A stretch of 64,000 nucleotides of DNA, taken from contig NC_086173.1 in the NCBI RefSeq assembly GCF_023053635.1, forward strand, positions 145,609,197 to 145,673,196, in the 5' to 3' direction. Each line of letters opens with the position of its first letter. Within the stretch, counting starts at the first letter, position 1. Below the pieces are notes generated by a model. The model ran no database searches. It worked only from the letters and a program-made list of their open reading frames with translations, and had not been told where the DNA came from. This DNA comes from Elgaria multicarinata webbii (taxonomy: Eukaryota; Chordata; Lepidosauria; Squamata; Anguidae). Below, piece after piece: positions 53,612-64,000 of this stretch. A program made the translations under genes and the position numbers.

Positions 53612-53700
53612 TAGAATGAAAGAGTTGAATGAGACTTTGGAGGTCATCTACTCCAAACCCAGGCTCAGTGCAGGACTTGCCATGCAGGATGCAGCCACTA
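53612..53700 (-). mobile_element. Short CR1 3' fragment
   Basis: GAATGAAAGAGTTGAATGAG and TTTGGAGGTCATCTACTCC, then CAGTGCAGGACTTGCC, are a decayed version of the CR1 end at 43880-43970. Confidence 0.6.
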
Positions 53701-54033
53701 TGGCAAGATGTCTTGCATTTTTATTCAAATTATAGTGTTGTGATTTTTTAAAAAAATGCATTGATCTTAGGGATGTCGCAAGCATCTTGTTTGGGTTTGA
53801 GGCTTGGCGATTTCTCACTGACTTGCCCGCCCAGACACCAGTCTGTGGATACCCATGCTTGCCTGATTCGCTACATGCCAATTTGGGCAAGCAGAGGGAT
53901 CTCTGATCTCTTGCTGAGCCACCATTTTGAAAAAAAAATGACAACTTGGTCTTTTACGGAAAGGCCGATTTGGGGCAAATGACAGCCAAAACGAGCCCAT
54001 TTACACAAAATTTCAGACAGAAATGGTCTAAAT

Positions 54034-54238
54034 GAGAGTCAGTGTGGTGGAGCAGCTAGAATATTGGACAGGGAGTTGGGAGATCCAGGTTCTAGTCCCC
54101 ACTCGGCCATGGAAGCTCACTGGGTAACTTTGGGCCAGTCCCAGACTCTCATCTCAACCTACCTCACAGTGTTGTTGTTGTTGTTGTTGTTGTTGTTAGG
54201 ATAAGATGAAGATGAGGAGGATTATGTATGCTGCCTTG

Positions 54239-54240
<2 letters not shown>
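54034..54240 (+). repeat. tRNA-derived SINE, near full length
   Basis: GAGAGTCAGTGTGGTGGAGC is the head, with an A-box-like TGGTGGAGCAGC. GGTTCTAGTCC (54088-54098) fits the pol III B box. CCCACTCGGCCATGGAAGC, TTGGGCCAGTCCCAGACTC and CTACCTCACAGTGTTG complete the body, with a (GTT)n expansion at 54171-54198. It ends TGCCTTGGG directly against the (GAT)n of the direct repeat. Confidence 0.85.
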
Positions 54241-54278
<38 letters not shown>

Positions 54279-55945
54279 AATGATGATCGTGATGATAGTT
54301 TAGAGTCAACCTATAGCTCTAAAGGTGACATACATAATAAAAGCAAAAACAATATATCTTCATCATACTTTGGTTTATTTCTTAACTTCGAATAAGCTGA
54401 TACATAGGCGATGCAAGCCGTATGCCACATCACTCAAAACCACAATGAATGACCAGCATCCAGTTTATGAAATTAATTTTTTAATTTCATTTTTTTAAAA
54501 AAGAGATTCTAAAAATGTGGAACGCTTTGGCATAAAATGCTATCTTCAGTCACAAATGAGAGTATGCTGTGGTGCTACTTGCAAACTGAGCCAGAACCAA
54601 ACAGGAACAGAACAGAAACAAACTTCAAAGGGAGCAAAGATTAACAGTCTGCACCTGTGTTAAACCACCACTCAAGCTGCATTAAGAAACATCATGGCTT
54701 GTTTCATCTCATCCTTCTCTTCGATATTCGGTTTTAATTGATCAATTGCTTAATCTTTCTCCTTTCGCGGCTTCATTCAATTGCCAGCACAGAGATATTA
54801 ACAGACTGCTCTGCCATCATGCTTACTCCTCATGTTAAGGGACCACAGTTTATTTGTTAAGTTGTTCTATTCCATAGTGTACCTCTGTTTGTCTTTGCAT
54901 TCAATATTCTAATTCTGATCTGATTGTTTGAATGCTGTCACTTATGTAGCCAAAAGAGCCATGGCCACAAAAAAAGAGGAAGGTATCAGTAGATTTGGGC
55001 TAACCCCAATGTTTGCAGAAGTGCCATATTATTATTATTTTTAAAAGACCCCAAAGTGAGGAGACCCCAACACAGCCAAACATGGACTGAGGGTGCTCAG
55101 CACCTGTGTAATCCCGACTGACTGTTCAGAGGAACAAACTGAAAATGAGGTGAGTGAGACAATGGAATGCAGTGGCTTGGAAAACAAGATGGGGGGGGGG
55201 AGACAGATAAATAAATAAATAAATAAATAGTGAAACAGTTAAATAAAAACACTTAAAAATATAAAAATGAGAGAGAACCATACAGAGCCGCCTATAGGAA
55301 TCAATGCAGAAATCCAAGCTTTTAATATAGTGATGAATGAGCACTACCCCCCCTCTCTCTCTCACACACACACATGCAATGCAGATGGAGCATGTGCAGT
55401 ATGCACAAAATGCTGACAAGCTCTTCGAAAGTAAAAGTAGAAAACCAGGGGAGAATGTGGAATGGAATGGAGTCACTGGAACCCTGAATACAAGCACTCC
55501 ACACTGCCACATTTTCTGGCAGGGTTTTCTTAGAGATATCTTCTGCCATCTCAATCCACTTTATGCATCACGATCATGCCACCATAAGATGACCATGTGC
55601 CATGGCGTTGCTTCTTTTTCTTGCTACAGATGTCCACAGTTCTTTTGTTTATTCATTTGGCCTTTGGATTCCCTCCAGCTCAAAGGTCTTAAGGATGGAT
55701 TCAACAATGCAAGGTCATGACAGGGTTGCCAACCATTAGCTATTAACTACCCATTTGATATTTTGTTGGGATATCTAGTGGGAAATTCTAGATTAGGAAA
55801 GGATGTTGTAAAAACTGACAAAAAGCTGGGAGAAGCCTGGAGGATCAAGCCCACTCTCCACCTTTTACTCACCTTTGCTGGCAGCCTGGATAATGGGAAG
55901 GGAGTCCTGCCCCACAACACTTCATCCAGGTGGCTGCTGTCATTG
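54241..55945. repeat. Direct repeat copy 1, upstream of OR-5
   Basis: From a (GAT)n run through AGTTTAGAGTCAACCTATAG to CACTTAAAAATA (55260), and again from AAGGTCATGACAGGG (about 55710) to CATCCAGGTGGCTGCTGTCA (55945), it matches 62757-63985 closely. About 440 bases at 55260-55705 have no partner in the second copy; both breakpoints carry TTCAACA-like sequence. No protein-coding frame is convincing. Confidence 0.88.
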
Positions 55946-55949
55946 GGTG

Positions 55950-56655
55950 CAGGCCTCCCATCCCCACCTCTTGCTCATCCTCCGATGGTGGTGTGGATAA
56001 TGAGTGTGCGTGTGAGTCCACTTTCAATATCAAAGCACATTATCCAGAACCAGCTGAGACCATCCCTGGAAGATGGTAGAGACAAGCAAGGCCTGGATCT
56101 TTAAGCCCATCCCTTGAGCATCTGGAATCTACAGCAATCTCAAACAGGCTGCAATGATACATGAAGGGGGATAAAAGTTCTCCCCATCCCACAACACACA
56201 AGTGTCCTCTACTGAATGCATTAGAAAGCTAGAGTTGCCACGTGGCTAATAAAGAATGACTTGGCTTGTTCAGCCAATGAAACGTTTCATGACATTGAAG
56301 TAAATATTACGGCCTAACTACTGCCTGCAGAACAAGGCAATCTGAACAAGGCAAACGGACAGCTACAGGGGACAATTCCAAAGTTGGTACAACCCCAAAG
56401 AGATCCTAGTAAGGAGAAGTGGTGATGTGACTAAGAATTGGAAACCAGGGACTGTATCAGAACACATAATACTGTTTCTACACCCAGATCACAGCAGTAG
56501 CTGTATCAAGATAACTCTGTTAGAACTGTCCGTGAGAATAAACCATATTGCAGATACATCTATGGTTCCATGATGGATAGGCTGTTATCCAAGAGGCGAT
56601 CCTTAATTGTTCCACTGATCCAAATCAATAAAAGTAGAGCGTCTTTTAAACTCCA
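55950..56655. other. Gene-free stretch
   Basis: Unique-looking sequence with no recognised gene or repeat. Confidence 0.45.
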
Positions 56656-56657
56656 AG

Positions 56658-57888
56658 GGCTTTGCTAGATCTACCGGGTGTTCCGTCGTTGAGGAGCGGT
56701 GAAAGCGGATTTTGCCATTCAGCCGTGACGCCTCATCATCCACACCGTCCTTTGATTTGTGGCAGAAGTTTGCACCGGTTGTGCTGCTGCCGGCGTGAGC
56801 ACGGTTGTGCAGCCACACCGGCCTGATTTCCGTGGCTTTTTTTTCGCTCGCCGCACGGTTTGCGCAAGTCCGGAGGACCGCAAACAGCGCCGATCGCTTG
56901 CGCAGCCGTCAGCGCTGCCGCCGCGGTAGTGGCGGCGGTGGCACCGGCAGTGCCAGTGCCAGCTGAAGTGGGGAGGGGACGGAGGGGAGCCAGTTGCCAT
57001 TGGTGGATGGCTCACAGGGGGCGCGGCCAGCGAGCGCTGGTGCTGAGGGTCATTGATGCGGTCACTTCCTGATGGGGGTCGTGGCGGGTGTCATATGACC
57101 CGAGGTCAGTCGTCTGCATGGGCACTCTGTGCCTACATCTCCCATCATGCCTCTGAAGTGTCAGCGGCGATGACCGCCTCTGTGCCCTCTCCCCCATCCC
57201 ACGGAGCCAACCCACATCTGGCCGTAGGCATGGCAGCAGCCCAGAAACAGCTGTGCCCTCTTCCAGCCGTGTACCCACACCAACAGGCACACAGCCCTTC
57301 ATGCCTGGACCGTCCCCCTCAGTCCCCGCTAGCCTTTACATCTTCGGCGCACCGTACAGCGCCGCCATTATGCGGCCGCGGTGGCTGCCCACCGCGAGGA
57401 GTCACCAACTTCCCATGACTGTGGGATGCCCGCCTTTCCGAAAAGTGACCCACGCAAAGGTTGAAATAGGAAAAGCAGGTGCACATCCCCCACCCATCCC
57501 CCACCCACCCCCAGCAGCACACCAGCCACTTTTCCGGTCCTCTGTTCCTGCGCAAACTGTCACTGGGGGAATAAAAAAAAAAGCCACTCCGCTGCGCTGC
57601 CCCAGCTGGCGGACTGGGCACAAATGGCGGAGGCGGCTTGACCGAAGCCGCTGGCCACTCCCCTTAGCACGCCTTTTCCTGCCCAGTGTGGACCGCAGTG
57701 ACCTCACATCCTCCCACACATACTCTGAATTAGCGCGGGCCGGCAGGAAAAGGCGCACTAGAACTCACTTTTTTAAAGTTGGGATAAAGAGGCTTCACCG
57801 CAGGATAACGACGGATCGTGGTGAACGTCATCTGGAAGCCTCGACACGACTGCGGAAGGTAACGCGCGCTACAGCCTCGTCTAGTTAC
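56658..57888. mobile_element. GC/CpG-rich candidate transposable element
   Basis: A sharply bounded 1.2-kb block of high GC and CpG in AT-rich DNA. The left end GGCTTTGCTAGATCTACC recalls the GGCCTTTGCTAGACC MITE tips. TCCGTCGTTGAGGAGCGGTGAA on the left pairs with the complement of TTCACCGCAGGATAACGACGGA near 57797 on the right. ACTCCAAG (56650) and ACCCCAAG (57889) could be an 8-base duplication with one change. Open frames on both strands look like by-products of composition. A CpG-island promoter is the alternative. Confidence 0.45.
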
Positions 57889-57950
57889 ACCCCAAGTGAC
57901 AGTTGATGTGGTCATGTCTTTGCACCCTTATCACTGGGATTGGCCTTAGA

Positions 57951-58085
57951 CTAGAGCAACCTTCCCCAACTGAAACCCTTCAGATGTGTTGGACTACATT
58001 TCCAATAATCCCAATCATTGTGCTGGGTGGGAACAATAGGAGTTGTAGTACAACACATCTAGAGGACACCAGGTTGGAGAAGGTG
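57951..58085. mobile_element. Foldback MITE, decayed
   Basis: AGCAACCTTCCCCAACTG and CACCAGGTTGGAGAAGG arms with GTGTTGGACTACATTTCC and GGAGTTGTAGTACAACACA inside; family of 52147-52245. Confidence 0.75.
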
Positions 58086-58089
58086 GGCT

Positions 58090-59200
58090 TAGAATGCCTG
58101 AAATATTGGATGTGGCCTATTTGGTCTGATCAATGAAGTGATGGCTCCGTTCAGTTCAACATCATTGCGTTCCTTCACATACCTTAGGCAATCACTACAA
58201 CTTTCCTCGCCAAATCTTAATTAAAGCCTTGGGGGTCAGGACTGAATTCTCTGAAGCTTGGTACACTTCAGAATATTCTTTTCCCCCCAGAGATGCCAGA
58301 CTTGGATTTGCTTAAACGACACAAACAGTAGCCATACTCTCGAAACGGCATAACTAGATTCCTTGGGCTACAAGAAGCAGTTGATTCCTTGGGCTACAAG
58401 AAGCACATCACTTCATGGAGGCAGATGTCAAACTGAGCATCAGAGGAACGCATAACAGCAATGCGTGGCTGTGTAGATTGCAGGTAATAACATTGGCCCC
58501 AATTATCCTCATTCCAAATATCGAAACACAAGGTCTCGTGGCGACAATATGCCCAGAAACATGGATCTTTGTTCTCAAAAGGATGGGAAGAGGGAAGCAG
58601 GAGGAGCTCAGAAACCAACCATTCTTCCTTAACGCTAAGGAAAGACCAGGTGCCTCATAATTAAGCCAGCTGTGTGTAGAAATAGATTTTTCCCTTCTAA
58701 GGCAAGTGTGAGAAGGCAGATATGGAGACTACATAGAAATGTGCTGTTAAGAGGCAGTATTGAATGAAACAAATTTAAGTAAACTTGCATAACAAACAAG
58801 TTATAGCTTGTTTGTTATGGCTCTATGTTTTCCAGACCCATTTCCAGCACTGACTAACTCCCTGCTATACACCTCACTTGACCCCTTCTTTAATTTAGTG
58901 GGGGAAAGAGAGATGAGTCCTCTCCACCCATCACATAGGTCTTTTTGGGTCATCCTAGGTCCCATTAAAACACATCATTGGGATGTTACTGGCTCTGTTT
59001 TCTTTTGTTGATGTGATGCCTCTTTAGACCTACGCTGATCCCTGTACTTATGAACGTTCTAGAGTCCCAAACTGATGGAGCAGGAAGGTATCTTGTAGGG
59101 TCATCTTCACCAACCCCCCACTCCATAATATGATTTGCTCCCTCGATGCTTCCTTCATCCCTGCCTCCCCCTTCTCCTGCTCTATTTCTAATGCTTTCCT
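58090..59200. other. Upstream DNA of OR-5
   Basis: No other gene recognised. It contains a duplicated TTGATTCCTTGGGCTACAAG word near 58350-58400. An OR 5' non-coding exon could lie here but no donor site is convincing. Confidence 0.4.
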
Positions 59201-59223
59201 TCACATTTTCAGCAGAACCTGAA

Positions 59224-60162
59224 ATGGAAGTGATGAATAGAACGTCATGGAGTGAGTTCATTCTTATTGGGCTTCTGAACCACACAGGAACACACACTTT
59301 TTTCTTTGGGGTCATTCTGCTTACCTTCCTTATTGCCTTGTCTGGAAACTGCCTCTTCTTTTTTCTGATCCAAACAGGTTCTGATTTTCACACACCCATG
59401 TACTTTTTCCTCAGCCAGCTCTCCTTCATGGACATTTGCCTAACGTCCTCCATTGTCCCCCAAATGACCATGGATTTCTTAAAGAAGAACAACAGAATTT
59501 CATTGGCTGGATGTGGGACACAGATTTTTTTCACCCTGACCATGGCAGGAGCAGAATGCCTCCTGCTGACTGTCATGTCCTACGACCGGTATGTGGCCAT
59601 ATGCAAGCCTTTGCAATATCCAGTCCTCATGAGCAGAAGGACCTGCCTGGCCATGTCAGCAGGAGTTTGGTTTAGTGCTTCTTTTCATGCTTTGATGCAC
59701 ACCATTTGTGTGATCCAACTACCCTTCTGCAAGTCAAACAGGGTTAATCAGTTTTTCTGCACAGTCCAAGCTCTGCTGCAGTTGTCCTGTTCTGAGACAT
59801 CCACGTATGAAAATGGAATATTTTTCACTGGCATTATAATGCTTCTCGGTCCCATCTCTGTCATCCTGGCCTCCTACGTTTCCATCCTTTTCACAGTCCT
59901 GGCAATGCAGTCTGTTGAAGGAAGGCACAAGGCGTTTTCCACATGCCTATCCCACCTCTGTGTGGTAGGCATCTTCTATGGAGCAGCTAGTTTTAAGTAT
60001 ATGAGACCCAGATCGTACAGAACACCACAACAGGATAAGATTGTCTCAGTGTTCTGTGACATTGTTACCCCTATGCTGAACCCCCTCATATACAGTCTGA
60101 GGAATCGAGATGTGCTAGCAGCACTCCGGAAGCAGATGGGAAAATGGACACTGAAAAAATAA
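59224..60162 (+). CDS. Olfactory receptor, class II, family-2-like (OR-5)
   Basis: A 312-residue intact receptor beginning MEVMNRTSWSEFILIGLL; NRT is the glycosylation site. Landmarks: SGNCLFFFLI in TM1, PMYFFLSQLSFMDIC, MSYDRYVAICKPLQYPVLM, KAFSTCLSHLCVVGIFYGA in TM6 and NPLIYSLRNRDVLAALRKQM in TM7. ATTTTCAG ending at 59212 is a good splice acceptor 11 bases before the ATG, so the in-frame ATG at 59146 is treated as intronic. The second Met (59233) is also possible. Its ECL2 and TM6 differ most from the other four ORs (KAFSTC instead of KALGTC, MRPRSYRTPQQDK before TM7), so it is a separate subfamily. It lies between direct repeats 8.5 kb apart. Confidence 0.95.
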   Translation: MEVMNRTSWSEFILIGLLNHTGTHTFFFGVILLTFLIALSGNCLFFFLIQTGSDFHTPMYFFLSQLSFMDICLTSSIVPQMTMDFLKKNNRISLAGCGTQIFFTLTMAGAECLLLTVMSYDRYVAICKPLQYPVLMSRRTCLAMSAGVWFSASFHALMHTICVIQLPFCKSNRVNQFFCTVQALLQLSCSETSTYENGIFFTGIIMLLGPISVILASYVSILFTVLAMQSVEGRHKAFSTCLSHLCVVGIFYGAASFKYMRPRSYRTPQQDKIVSVFCDIVTPMLNPLIYSLRNRDVLAALRKQMGKWTLKK

Positions 60163-60260
60163 TGCGTACGTTCTCAGCCTGTCCAGAGCCACACCAGAAC
60201 CAATTGGAGGAGGTTATTTGTGAGAAAAAGACATTTCTTTTAATTAATTTTTAATTAATT

Positions 60261-60330
60261 GTTGTAAACCTCCCAGAGAGCTTCGGTTGTGGGGTGGTAT
60301 ATAAATGTAATAAAATAAATAAATAAATTT
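60261..60330 (+). repeat. LINE-type 3' tail after OR-5
   Basis: TGTAAACCTCCCAGAGAGCT and GTGGTATATAAATGTAAT run into AATAAATAAATAAAT. It supplies AATAAA motifs about 140 bases beyond the OR-5 stop. Confidence 0.8.
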
Positions 60331-60573
60331 CTTCATGAGGCAAAGAAGGAAGTGGTGCAAGGAGTTGAGAAGAAGCGCCTGACTACAGAAGAGTGAGGGT
60401 AGGAGATTTGAATGTTAGAGAGAAGTGATTACTGTTAACCAAAGAATCATCTGTTCCTGAAGGAACTAAAGAAAGATCTATGCTGTAGATCAGACCTGAT
60501 TGAAACTGAAGGAGAGACTATGGAGTTTGTCTTTTCTAAAGAGAGGTCTCTGGAGGTAGGCAGAAAGAGAGAC

Positions 60574-60780
60574 AGAACTGTAAGGGTGCAATCCCATGTC
60601 GGAGTTAGTGTCTTCTGAAGAGGCGCCTGTACAGACAGAACTGTAAGCATGCAATCCTAAGCATGTTTAGACAGGAGGGGGGGAATCCTACAATTCCCAG
60701 CATGCCCCAGCCATGCTTGGGCATGCTGAGAGTAGTAGGACTTTTTGTTATCTAAACGTGCATAGGATTTTGCCCTAAGA
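60574..60780. mobile_element. MITE with GTGCAATCC..GGATTTTGCCC ends
   Basis: TAAGGGTGCAATCCCATG at the left and CATAGGATTTTGCCCTAAG at the right are imperfect inverted repeats. An internal restart (TGCAATCCTAAGCATG at 60650) suggests one copy inside or beside another. CAATTCCCAGCATGCCCC is the core also seen at 13311-13412. Confidence 0.6.
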
Positions 60781-60789
60781 AACATCATT

Positions 60790-62000
60790 ATATACCTTTA
60801 TAAGCCACATTAAGACCTTTCTTTTCCAGCAGACATTTAATGTTATCTGTTGCTCTCATAATTAATACTACCACTGGTTCCTTTTTTTAAAAAATGTTTC
60901 AAATGTTTAATACTGTAATATTTTCATACTTTTATTGTTGTTTTGTTACTATTTTGTAGTAGTTGTACACTGCTCTGACAGAGCAGTGTAGTAACAAGTA
61001 AATAAATAATTGTGGTATAACATTACTGTTTTATTGAAATTGTATTTCTTTCAATGCAGGAAGACCTTGCTCATTCTGGCATCATTGTTATATGTCTTCA
61101 CCTCTCATTCTTTGTTATCCAATGATCCTATGCCTGCTCATTTCTTTATTTGTACACTAGCTTTGCTCGGGTCCATGAATAGTGTTTATAACATGCCACT
61201 GCCATGGAGTCACATAGAGAATAAAGCAATTTTCAATATCTTCTGCTGAAGAAATTTTATGTATCAAATGTCCTGAAGGAATAATAGCAATTTGTACTGG
61301 CCATGGCCATGAGTCATAGTTTGGTGGCAAGAGAAGACTCTTGGGAGTTCCACCCAAGGCATACTGGGAGTTGTAGGCATAAGCCTCAGATTTTTATTAA
61401 ATTCTTTAAAAATACTTAAAATCCAAAAGTTAATTTTTTAAAAAAAAATTCTGTTACATTGTACTGCCAGACCTATCAGCATGCCAAATTTCAAGTTTCT
61501 ACCCAGCGTTGCTCGGGCCTATATGTCTGCGATGTAATCATCATAAAGTAGCAGGCCAGCGCTAGGCCTGTGTGTTAACCTTTAAACAAATTAAATTCAT
61601 TTCTTTTTTTTCCTCTCTCACCCTCATGACAACCCTGCAGGTAGGCCAGTCCTAGGCCTGTGAGGTAACTTTAAAACAAATTAGTTTCTTCCCCCATCCC
61701 ACCTTTCTCTCTGAGGAAGATGGCTGATTGACTCATGGGTAGCTTGGTCGTTGCTATCAGTGATGGGCCTAGAGCTACAACCTCCCAACCATAACATTCC
61801 AAGACAGATGCAAGAATGACTGAATAACATTTATGATTTTTATATAAAAGTATGAGTTGGCTTTTCTCCTGCACACCCCAGTTTCTCTAATTGGGCTTAG
61901 TGATCCATAAATAACAAGTGATTTAGTCTTCAGTGAGTTACTTAATGTGTTTTGTATCTCAGCTTATTAAGCAACACGTCCAATGGAGATCGGGGTCAGC
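60790..62000. other. Gene-free stretch
   Basis: AT-rich. 61549-61620 and 61639-61710 share AGGCCTGTG(T/A)G-TTAAC-like sequence and look like a local tandem duplication. GCTTTGCTCGGGTCC (61160) and GCGTTGCTCGGGCC (61505) may be ends of an unclassified repeat. Confidence 0.45.
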
Positions 62001-62006
62001 TATATC

Positions 62007-62325
62007 TAGGGTTACCATATGAAAAGGAGGACAGGGCTCCTGTATCTTTAAAAGTTGCATAGAGAAGGGAATTTCAGCAAGTGTCATTTGTATATATGGA
62101 GAACCTGGTGAAATTCCTGCTTCATCACAACAATTAAAGTGCAGGAGCTATACTAGAGTGACCAGATTTGAAAGAGGGCAGGGCACCCGCAGCTTTAACT
62201 GTTGTGATGAAGAGGAAATTTCACCAGGTTCTCCATATATACAAATGACACCTGCAGAAATTCCCTTTTCAACACAACTGTTAAAGATACAGGAGCCCTG
62301 TCCTCCTTTTCACATGGTCACCCTA
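62007..62325. mobile_element. Foldback hAT MITE, 319 bp
   Basis: TAGGGTTACCATATGAAAAG and its counterpart ending CATGGTCACCCTA are long inverted arms. Flanking octamers GCTATATC (61999-62006) and GTTATATC (62326-62333) differ at one base. Sister of 13420-13739. Confidence 0.9.
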
Positions 62326-62329
62326 GTTA

Positions 62330-62756
62330 TATCCATCATGCCTTGTTTGTAAGATTTCCAGATGCAACTGGCTGGCTGCTGTAAGGAACAAAGAGTGCTG
62401 GACTAGACTTGATGGTTCTCTGGTCTGATTGAGCCAGTGATATAATAATTTGTTCTAAAGTAAACATCAGCCTTGACAAAGCACAAGATGCTTTTTTATT
62501 TGTGCTCTAGAAAGGAAGAATGTCAAGTAGCTTGCATTCTATGGTGTAGTTAGATAATTTTAGCCTCTGGACTTAATGATCTTAATGAGAGAAACACTGT
62601 AGATGATACATCAAAACATGGCTAGCCTGCCCTCCCGCTCATTCTGCTGAATGGGACCATGAACCTCTGCCCCCAAATCCTGCCCTAATGGCACCACTGT
62701 TTGCATTGACTTAAATGGCTAATTAGTCTAATAAAAGTTTTTCCTCTTGTTTCTTA
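62330..62756. other. Gene-free stretch
   Basis: No gene or classified repeat seen. Confidence 0.45.
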
Positions 62757-63985
62757 TTCGATGATGATGATGATGATGATGATGATCGTGATGATAGTTT
62801 AGAGTCAACCTATAGCTCTCAAGGTGACATGCATAATAAAAGCAAAAACAATATATCTTCATCATACTTTGGTTTATTTCTTAACTTCGAATAAGCTGAT
62901 ACATAGGCGATGCAATCCGTATGCCACATCACTCAAAACCACAATGAATGACCAGCATCCAGTTTATGAATTTAATTTTTTAATTTCTTTTTTAAAAAGA
63001 GATTCTTAAAATGTGGAACACTTTGGCATAAAATGCTATCTTCAATCACAAATGAGAGTATGGTGTGGTGTTACTTGCAAACTGAGCCAGAACCAAACAG
63101 GAACAGAACAGAAACAAACTTCAAAGGGAGCAAAGATTAACAGTCTGCACCTGTGTTAAACCACCACTCGAGCTGCATTAAGAATCATCATGGCTTGTTT
63201 CATCTCATCCTTCTCTTCGATATTCGGTTTTAATTGATCAGTTGCTTAATGTTTCTCCTTTCGCGGCTTCATTCAATTGCCAGTACAGAGATATTAACTC
63301 AAATTGCTCTGCCATCATGCTTACTCCTCATATTAAGGGACCACAGTTTATTTGTTAAGTTGTTCTATTCCATAGTGTACCTCTGTTTGTCTTTGTATTC
63401 AATATTCTAATTCTGATCTGATTGTTGGAATGCTGTCACTTATGTAGCCAAAAGAGCCATGGCCACAAACAAAAGGAAGGTATCAGTAGATTTGGGCTAA
63501 CCCCAATGTTTGCACAAGTGCCATTTAAAAAAAAAAAGATCCCAAAGTGAGGAGACCTCAATACAGCCAAATATGGACTGAGGGTGCTCAGCGCCCCTGT
63601 AATCCCGACTGACTGTTGAGAGGAACAAAGTGAAAATGAGGTGCATAAGGCAATGGAATGCAGTGGCTTCAAAAACAAGACGGAGGGAGAGGGGAGAGGC
63701 AGATAAATATAAAAATAAATATACATTGAAACAATTATATAAAAACACTTCAACAGTCCAAGGTCATTACTGCGTTGCCAACCATCAGCTATTACCTACC
63801 CATTTGATATTTTGTTGGGATATCTAGTGGGCAACTCTAGGTTAGGAAAAGATGCTGTAAAAGCTGACAAAAAGCTGGGAGAAACTGGAGGATCAAGCCC
63901 ACCTTTTACTCACCTTTGCTGGCAGCCTGTTTGATGGGAAGGGAGTCCTGCCCCACAACACTTCATCCAGGTGGCTGCTATCAGT
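62757..63985. repeat. Direct repeat copy 2, reaching the window end
   Basis: It starts at a (GAT)n run and matches 54241-55260 and 55705-55945 in the same orientation, joined at 63745-63755 without the 440 bases of copy 1. It ends near CATCCAGGTGGCTGCTATCA, close to where similarity stops in copy 1; the last bases (GTTCTCATGGGAGAGAT) differ. Confidence 0.88.
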
Positions 63986-64000
63986 TCTCATGGGAGAGAT

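Noticed and set aside
57253-57906. 217-codon frame in the CpG-rich block before OR-5
   Set aside because: Low-complexity, overlapped by opposite-strand frames, no recognisable motif.

Overview
The window reads as vertebrate, most likely squamate reptile (lizard or snake), genomic DNA. The evidence is five intact, intronless-coding olfactory receptor (OR) genes of the tetrapod class II type set in AT-rich, repeat-dense DNA. The repeats are CR1 and L2-clade LINEs, LINE-type 3' tails ending in AATAAATAAATAAAT, a tRNA-derived SINE, and many hAT-type DNA transposons and foldback MITEs of kinds common in lizards. No prokaryotic features, tRNA or rRNA genes were seen. The species call is inference.

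Layout. About 0.64-5.2 kb is an OR-containing unit in reverse orientation (OR-1, 1015-1950, minus). 5.2-9.4 kb is transposon-rich: a 496-bp hAT MITE, a 2.8-kb non-autonomous hAT with a perfect 8-bp target-site duplication (TSD), and a 518-bp hAT with a perfect TSD. 9.7-16.6 kb is a diverged second copy of the OR unit (OR-2, 15658-16590, plus). 17-19.8 kb is a CR1 LINE into which an 861-bp hAT of the same family inserted. 19976-25252 is the most notable object: a 5.28-kb hAT transposon with matching ends, a perfect 8-bp TSD, a CpG-rich 5' part and an uninterrupted 638-residue transposase with its catalytic residues in place. 25.7-31.6 kb is the third OR unit (OR-3, 28940-29875, plus), inverted relative to the first and carrying a 606-bp hAT and a LINE 3' end that the first copy lacks. 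32-40.6 kb holds nested CR1 copies, a 5'-truncated L2-clade LINE with a long open reading frame (35.7-38.2 kb) and a second LINE 3' end. OR-4 is at 40749-41684 (minus). 42-54 kb is gene-poor: CR1 pieces, a 330-bp palindrome, microsatellites and a SINE. 54.2-55.9 kb and 62.8-64.0 kb are direct repeats flanking OR-5 (59224-60162, plus).

How the genes relate. The only host genes seen are ORs, seven-transmembrane odorant-binding GPCRs that each act alone in sensory neurons, so this is a tandem OR cluster rather than a pathway. OR-1, OR-2 and OR-3 belong to one subfamily and come from repeated duplication of a unit of about 5 kb. OR-1 and OR-3 show a sharp tract of about 700 bp of near identity, the mark of recent gene conversion. 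OR-4 and OR-5 are more distant members of the same broad family-2-like group. The hAT family is represented by one apparently whole copy and two internally reduced copies sharing its ends, all in one window.
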